64,000 nucleotides of DNA, taken from assembly GCA_949361645.1 (NCBI GenBank), contig OX442423.1, positions 7,720,624 to 7,784,623 of the forward strand, written 5' to 3'. The notes beneath the pieces are model-generated. The model was not told the DNA's origin and ran no database searches. It saw only the letters and a program-made list of their open reading frames with translations. The translations under genes and the position numbers were made by a program. Source of the stretch: Spongilla lacustris (taxonomy: Eukaryota > Porifera > Demospongiae > Spongillida > Spongillidae). Positions 59,943-64,000 of the stretch are shown in pieces. Numbering within the stretch: the stretch's first letter is position 1; each line of letters begins with the position of its first letter.

Positions 59943-60313
59943 TGAGAAGAAAAGGTGACTATCCAGGTATACAAATGTAAGAAGGATGAAAAGGGTGCAG
60001 ACTGCTCAAATCTTTGACAGGCCAACCTGGGAACATGACTTAGGAATTGGGAGCATAGTGATTTACACACATACTAAATAAAACACATAAAAATTCAATT
60101 TAAAGTGCCAATAAAAGTAAAGGTGAACATATCAGAGATGCTGCATCATTTCGGAATGCTCTACAACATTGTCATTTGGACTAAATGTTTATCTAAAATC
60201 AATGTTCCACATCAACGGGGGTTGGGCTTGGGGGGGGGGGGGGGGGGTACATGGAGGTAGCGTGAACATGTCTATTTACATGTAATGCTTTGCACTCCAT
60301 TTCTCACTCACAG

Positions 60314-63215
60314 TCCCACCAGTGTTGAAATCAGTGGGTAAAGTCACAGGTCTGAGCAATGATTCAGTTACCTTCCAGATTGGAGATACATCCTCACCTC
60401 CTCCATACCCTGCTCCATCATCACTCACCATTACTGGGAATGGTACACTAAGTGTAGCTCAGCTACAGTACAGTCATCCTAACCTGACATTGAGTGGACT
60501 AACAGAAGCCAATAGTGGCAGCTACATTATGTATGTGTTGACTGCCACTAACAGTAGACTGAATGGCGGCAGCATAATGGGATCTTCAAGTGGAATTTTC
60601 AATTTGAATGTGCAATGTAAGCATTTGAAAGCAGATTTGAGACAGTCTCTGTAAATGATATGTTTCTATGCATTGAACTGCTAATCACAAGAAATGATAA
60701 GGGGCTGAATTTTTACTTTGCCTTATACAAACATTCCCTTTGATATTTACAAACATTCCAGAACAAGCAAATAAAGAGTAATAGTTGCTTTGAAATTTAA
60801 AAATCTGTGTTGTATAGCACTGTGACATTCAATTCATTTTGGAATCCATTATGTAGAGAACATTGAATGCTTTCAGAGCTTAAATGCGGGTATCATTTTC
60901 ACAGACTGTTGCATTCAATGTTTTTCTTCAGTCCCTCCAGTAATCACACCTGGCCCCTCCCTGGTGGCAGCAGTTCTTGGACAACCTGTGACCCTTGTGT
61001 GTGGTACAAACTTCAGAAGTAACCCTTCACCCGCCATCCTGTGGAGAGACAATAATGGGACAGTATTGTCAACTGGAGGAAGATATGTCTTTAATAGTGG
61101 ACCTGACATTGTCTACTTGAATATATCCAGTACTACTTTGAGTGATAATGGAACCTGGACATGCATTCTTAATAATGGTGTATTTTCACCTCACATTGTG
61201 AGTATACTTCTGTTTATCCTTGGTAAGCCATATATGGACATGCACTGTAATAGCTCTTACCATGTGCTTACTTTGTCTAGTACCACCATCTCAACCTAGC
61301 AATGTCACATCTAACCCAGTGGATGTTAACCACACTCAGTTGTACATCAGTTGGCAGGCTCCATCTTATCCAGGAATCCCTCCTCTCTAGTCACAGCAAC
61401 TTCACCACTTGATCCAAATAACCGAATGATGACAGTAAGTACAACTCTCACAATTATTTCCTGGATTGTCCTATGACATCATTATTGTGGCTGTGAGCAT
61501 TTTTGGTGGTGTTTCAGCATCTGGTCCTTCAAGTAACATAGTGACCTTCAGTACTGTCCCCACAGGTAAGAGTGTTTGTGTATGTTACCTGTGTATGTAG
61601 TGATAACACCATCTGTGTTTTAGTTCCAACTCTTCAGTGCAATAGTTCTATGTCTACTGGTGGTGGTGTGTACTTGTCATGGACAGTGGCATACAATGGT
61701 GGAAGAAATGTCACATCAATTCAGATTGAATACACTCTAGCAGCAAGTACACAACATTACCAGCCTATTGATGCATTGGTCACATCCAGTGCAACATCTG
61801 TGCTGGTTATGCAACAATTTGTGGCCAGTAGATCCTACTTATTCCAGATATCTGCCAACAACTCTATTGGCAGCAGCAATGTTGTACGTGGACCTGTTCT
61901 TATCAAAGAAGGTTTTTTGGGATTGCTTGAGATTAAAACACAATATAACATTTCACTCACCTTCAGGAATTCCTCTTCCACCTGACCAGCCCATTGTTAG
62001 TTCTACCAAACAGGGGACAGTTACCATGACTTTGAGTATAGCTGCATCTGGTGCTGGAACTACTGGGACATTTGTGTTCATAATTAGTTCCATGCCCTCA
62101 GTGGACATGATGCCCTCCACCTATTCATTCCCCACATACTCTGATGGACAGCAGGTGTCAGTTGTTATCAACAATATAAAAGATGGTGTCATATACACAT
62201 TCATGGTTTCTGCAAGCAATATACTTGGCACCTCTGAATTTGTAAATGTGACATGGCAGAGTAAATGTGAGGTTGTATGTATGTTTCTAAATGCCATTGT
62301 TACTGCAATTTCCAAACAAATCACAGACAATATATCATCAGGACTGTCAGGAGCAGGTATCCCTTAATGTGTGCTTATGAAGCTCTTTGTTGCAGGAACA
62401 ACATTGTAGTAAAGTTGTTTTCACATGCAGCACTAGGGGGAGTGGTAGGAGGAGTGTCTTCTCTACTGATACTGATCATGATTATGGTTATCAGCCTCAT
62501 TCTATGTAGGAGTGTGTGCACATGTAAGTTTGTACCCTTGCATACTGTGCAATTCATGTTATACACGTTTGCATCTGATCCCAGTATTTTTCCACACTAT
62601 ACATGCACACATATATGCTTCGCACTGTATTTTAGAGCATACAATAGTTTTCTGCGTGTACAGCCTTTTAGGGCAATCACCCACGTGATGTTCACTGTGC
62701 AATTCATGTTGTACAAGTTGATCCTTCGCATAGTATTTTAGAGAAATCATAGTACCATGCATGGTAGTGTAATATATGTGAACAGTCATTTAAAGCAATC
62801 ACCTGATGTTCCCTTTGTTTGTCAACATATTGCATGATAATATATGGCATTATTAACCAGTGGAAATTTTAAATTAAATTTTTTTTTTAAGGTTTTGACA
62901 ATCAATTAGCTTCTGTAGTTGCTAAAATATTTTTTTCTCAACTAAATAGCACACATAATAAGACACAAGAAGACTGAACCAGTGGAGCTGGAGGAGAACA
63001 CAGCCTATGGAGTGGTACATAAGGAAGGTATGTGTGTTATGCTGAACACACAATAAAGTGATTACACAGATTATTTTGTACATGTATGTGATAACATTTA
63101 ACATTTTTGAAACTTTTCAATCAATATTTCACTATACACAGCACACCTAATAAAACAGAAGGAGACTGAACCAGTGGAGCTGGAGGAGAACACAGCCTAT
63201 GGTGTGGTACATAAG
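60314..63215 (+). pseudogene. Receptor E: truncated plus-strand A/B-type copy
   Basis: Plus-strand exons matching A and B: Ig2 60314-60616, Ig3 60932-61222, FN3-1 61281-61565, FN3-2 61624-61911, FN3-3 61967-62266, stalk 62327-62356, TM 62431-62523, tail cassettes 62950-63027 and 63142-63215. Signal and Ig1 exons are absent, FN3-1 has two deletions that create a frameshift and a TAG stop, and the last cassette runs into unrelated sequence without the usual GAAG|GT donor. The final tail exons (TAYGMI, SAYExV) are missing. The other exons stay open, including a 9-nt insertion in Ig2. It is an inverted, broken duplicate. Confidence 0.85.
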
Positions 63216-63682
63216 GTACATGTAGGTATTGTACAAGCAGATCATGTTTACAATAGGTGGGCTGTTCCTGCTATACATTATGCTGCATCACACTAGTAGC
63301 ATGAGGTTAGATACTTGAGACAGCCTTTGTTTTGAAATTGATTTTCTGAATGCTACATCTGATCATGAGTGTCCATCATCACAAAGTCATAAGGCCGAAT
63401 CATTTTTTTTTTTTGCATAGCTATCAAGTACATAATTAGTCATATATTCCACAAGTGTTAGATTCCTTCCATTCAAATTTTTCAGGGGTATTCTTGCTCT
63501 CACCTCACCAAAAAATTGGTTTCAAGTCTGTATGGTGGCCAAAACATGGCTATGGTGTGCACCAATGTAAGGGCTCTCCTTATGAGGCTTCCCCTTGAGG
63601 CATTCTGTTTTGATTGCATGTTTATTATGTGTTTGTGAGGCACAGCATAAACATACTGCAGTATGTAGGCCCAATCATCATA
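63216..63682. other. Spacer, nothing recognised
   Basis: Sequence between receptor E and a minus-strand TM-exon remnant. No gene seen. Confidence 0.5.
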
Positions 63683-63780
63683 TACCTCTGCGATACACAA
63701 TGGAGATGACTACAATGGCAATCAGAATGTGAATAACTCCAATAAAATGACTTCAAGGACTTCTCCCACAATGGAACCAA
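63683..63780 (-). pseudogene. C/D-type transmembrane exon remnant
   Basis: Resembles the TM exon at 49278-49391 and 55191-55304 (donor-side CCTCTGCGA, then ACAATGGCAATCAGAATG). An added base and several changes disrupt the helix-coding frame. It may be the edge of another receptor copy, but 63781-64000 shows no further exon. Confidence 0.65.
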
Positions 63781-64000
63781 GTCCTATATCAGTTTAGCAC
63801 AAGGAAAAGTGATGTTGTACAAAAGTGCTAAATACAGGACTATTTCATTATATTTACTATTTGACCCATGTTTCCTGGCTTGTTACACCACTATTGCCTT
63901 CAAATCCTATACCACCAACTTTCTCATACAGAATGTTTACTTGTCATATCTAAGTCATGACAGGATTGTGCATACAAAACATGCATTTTCATGTTTACTT

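Overview
This is a stretch of an invertebrate animal nuclear genome. All recognisable genes are split by short GT-AG introns, there are no operons or ribosome sites, and the sequence is AT-rich and full of microsatellites and small inverted-repeat transposons. A CFAP45 axonemal gene shows a ciliated organism. Compact introns (56-58 nt in the receptors) and clustered Ig/FN3 receptors would suit a sponge (demosponge) or another early-branching metazoan. That placement is inference from style, not proof.

The core of the window is a multigene cluster of single-pass cell-surface receptors. Each full copy has a signal peptide, three Ig-like domains, two or three fibronectin type III domains, a short stalk, one transmembrane helix and a cytoplasmic tail made of tiny exons that each carry a tyrosine motif. 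I could assemble four copies exon by exon on the minus strand: A (14608-21379), B (25344-31050), C (46828-51885) and D (53415-57465). The 3' end of a fifth gene lies on the plus strand at 138-4438. Broken pieces lie at 12385-12803, 59466-59942, 60314-63215 and 63683-63780. Tails of A-D carry TAYGVV and TAYGMI (consensus TxYxx[VI], ITSM-like) and end in SAYExV/SAYDTV (ITIM consensus). The plus-strand gene ends in LHYAEL and VTYSTV (ITIM consensus). A, B and the plus-strand remnant E share one transmembrane type; C, D and the gene at the window start share another. The architecture resembles cnidarian Alr allorecognition genes and vertebrate inhibitory or switch receptors, so I propose a self-recognition or innate immune receptor complex.

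Two housekeeping genes sit between receptor blocks, head to head across 139 bp. On the minus strand is a DHHC palmitoyltransferase (33572-41291, 10 exons, 273 aa). On the plus strand is CFAP45 (41431-46129, 15 exons, 561 aa). A perfect RFX X-box lies 42 bp before the CFAP45 start. The first intron of the DHHC gene holds about 1.46 kb of GGGA repeat that runs up to its splice acceptor, and a CFAP45 intron holds 0.6 kb of G-rich minisatellite.

The window has been built by repeated duplication. A and B are paralogous blocks. C and D arose from a segment that also carried the last two exons of CFAP45. Fragments of the DHHC gene are scattered at 7.1, 11.1-11.7, 14.0 and 23.8 kb. Several non-autonomous DNA transposons are present, two with exact 8-bp target duplications (hAT-like), together with remnants of a reverse-transcriptase element. 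Several genes show small lesions: a lost donor in A, a 7-bp deletion in B, and a decayed extra signal/Ig pair in B.
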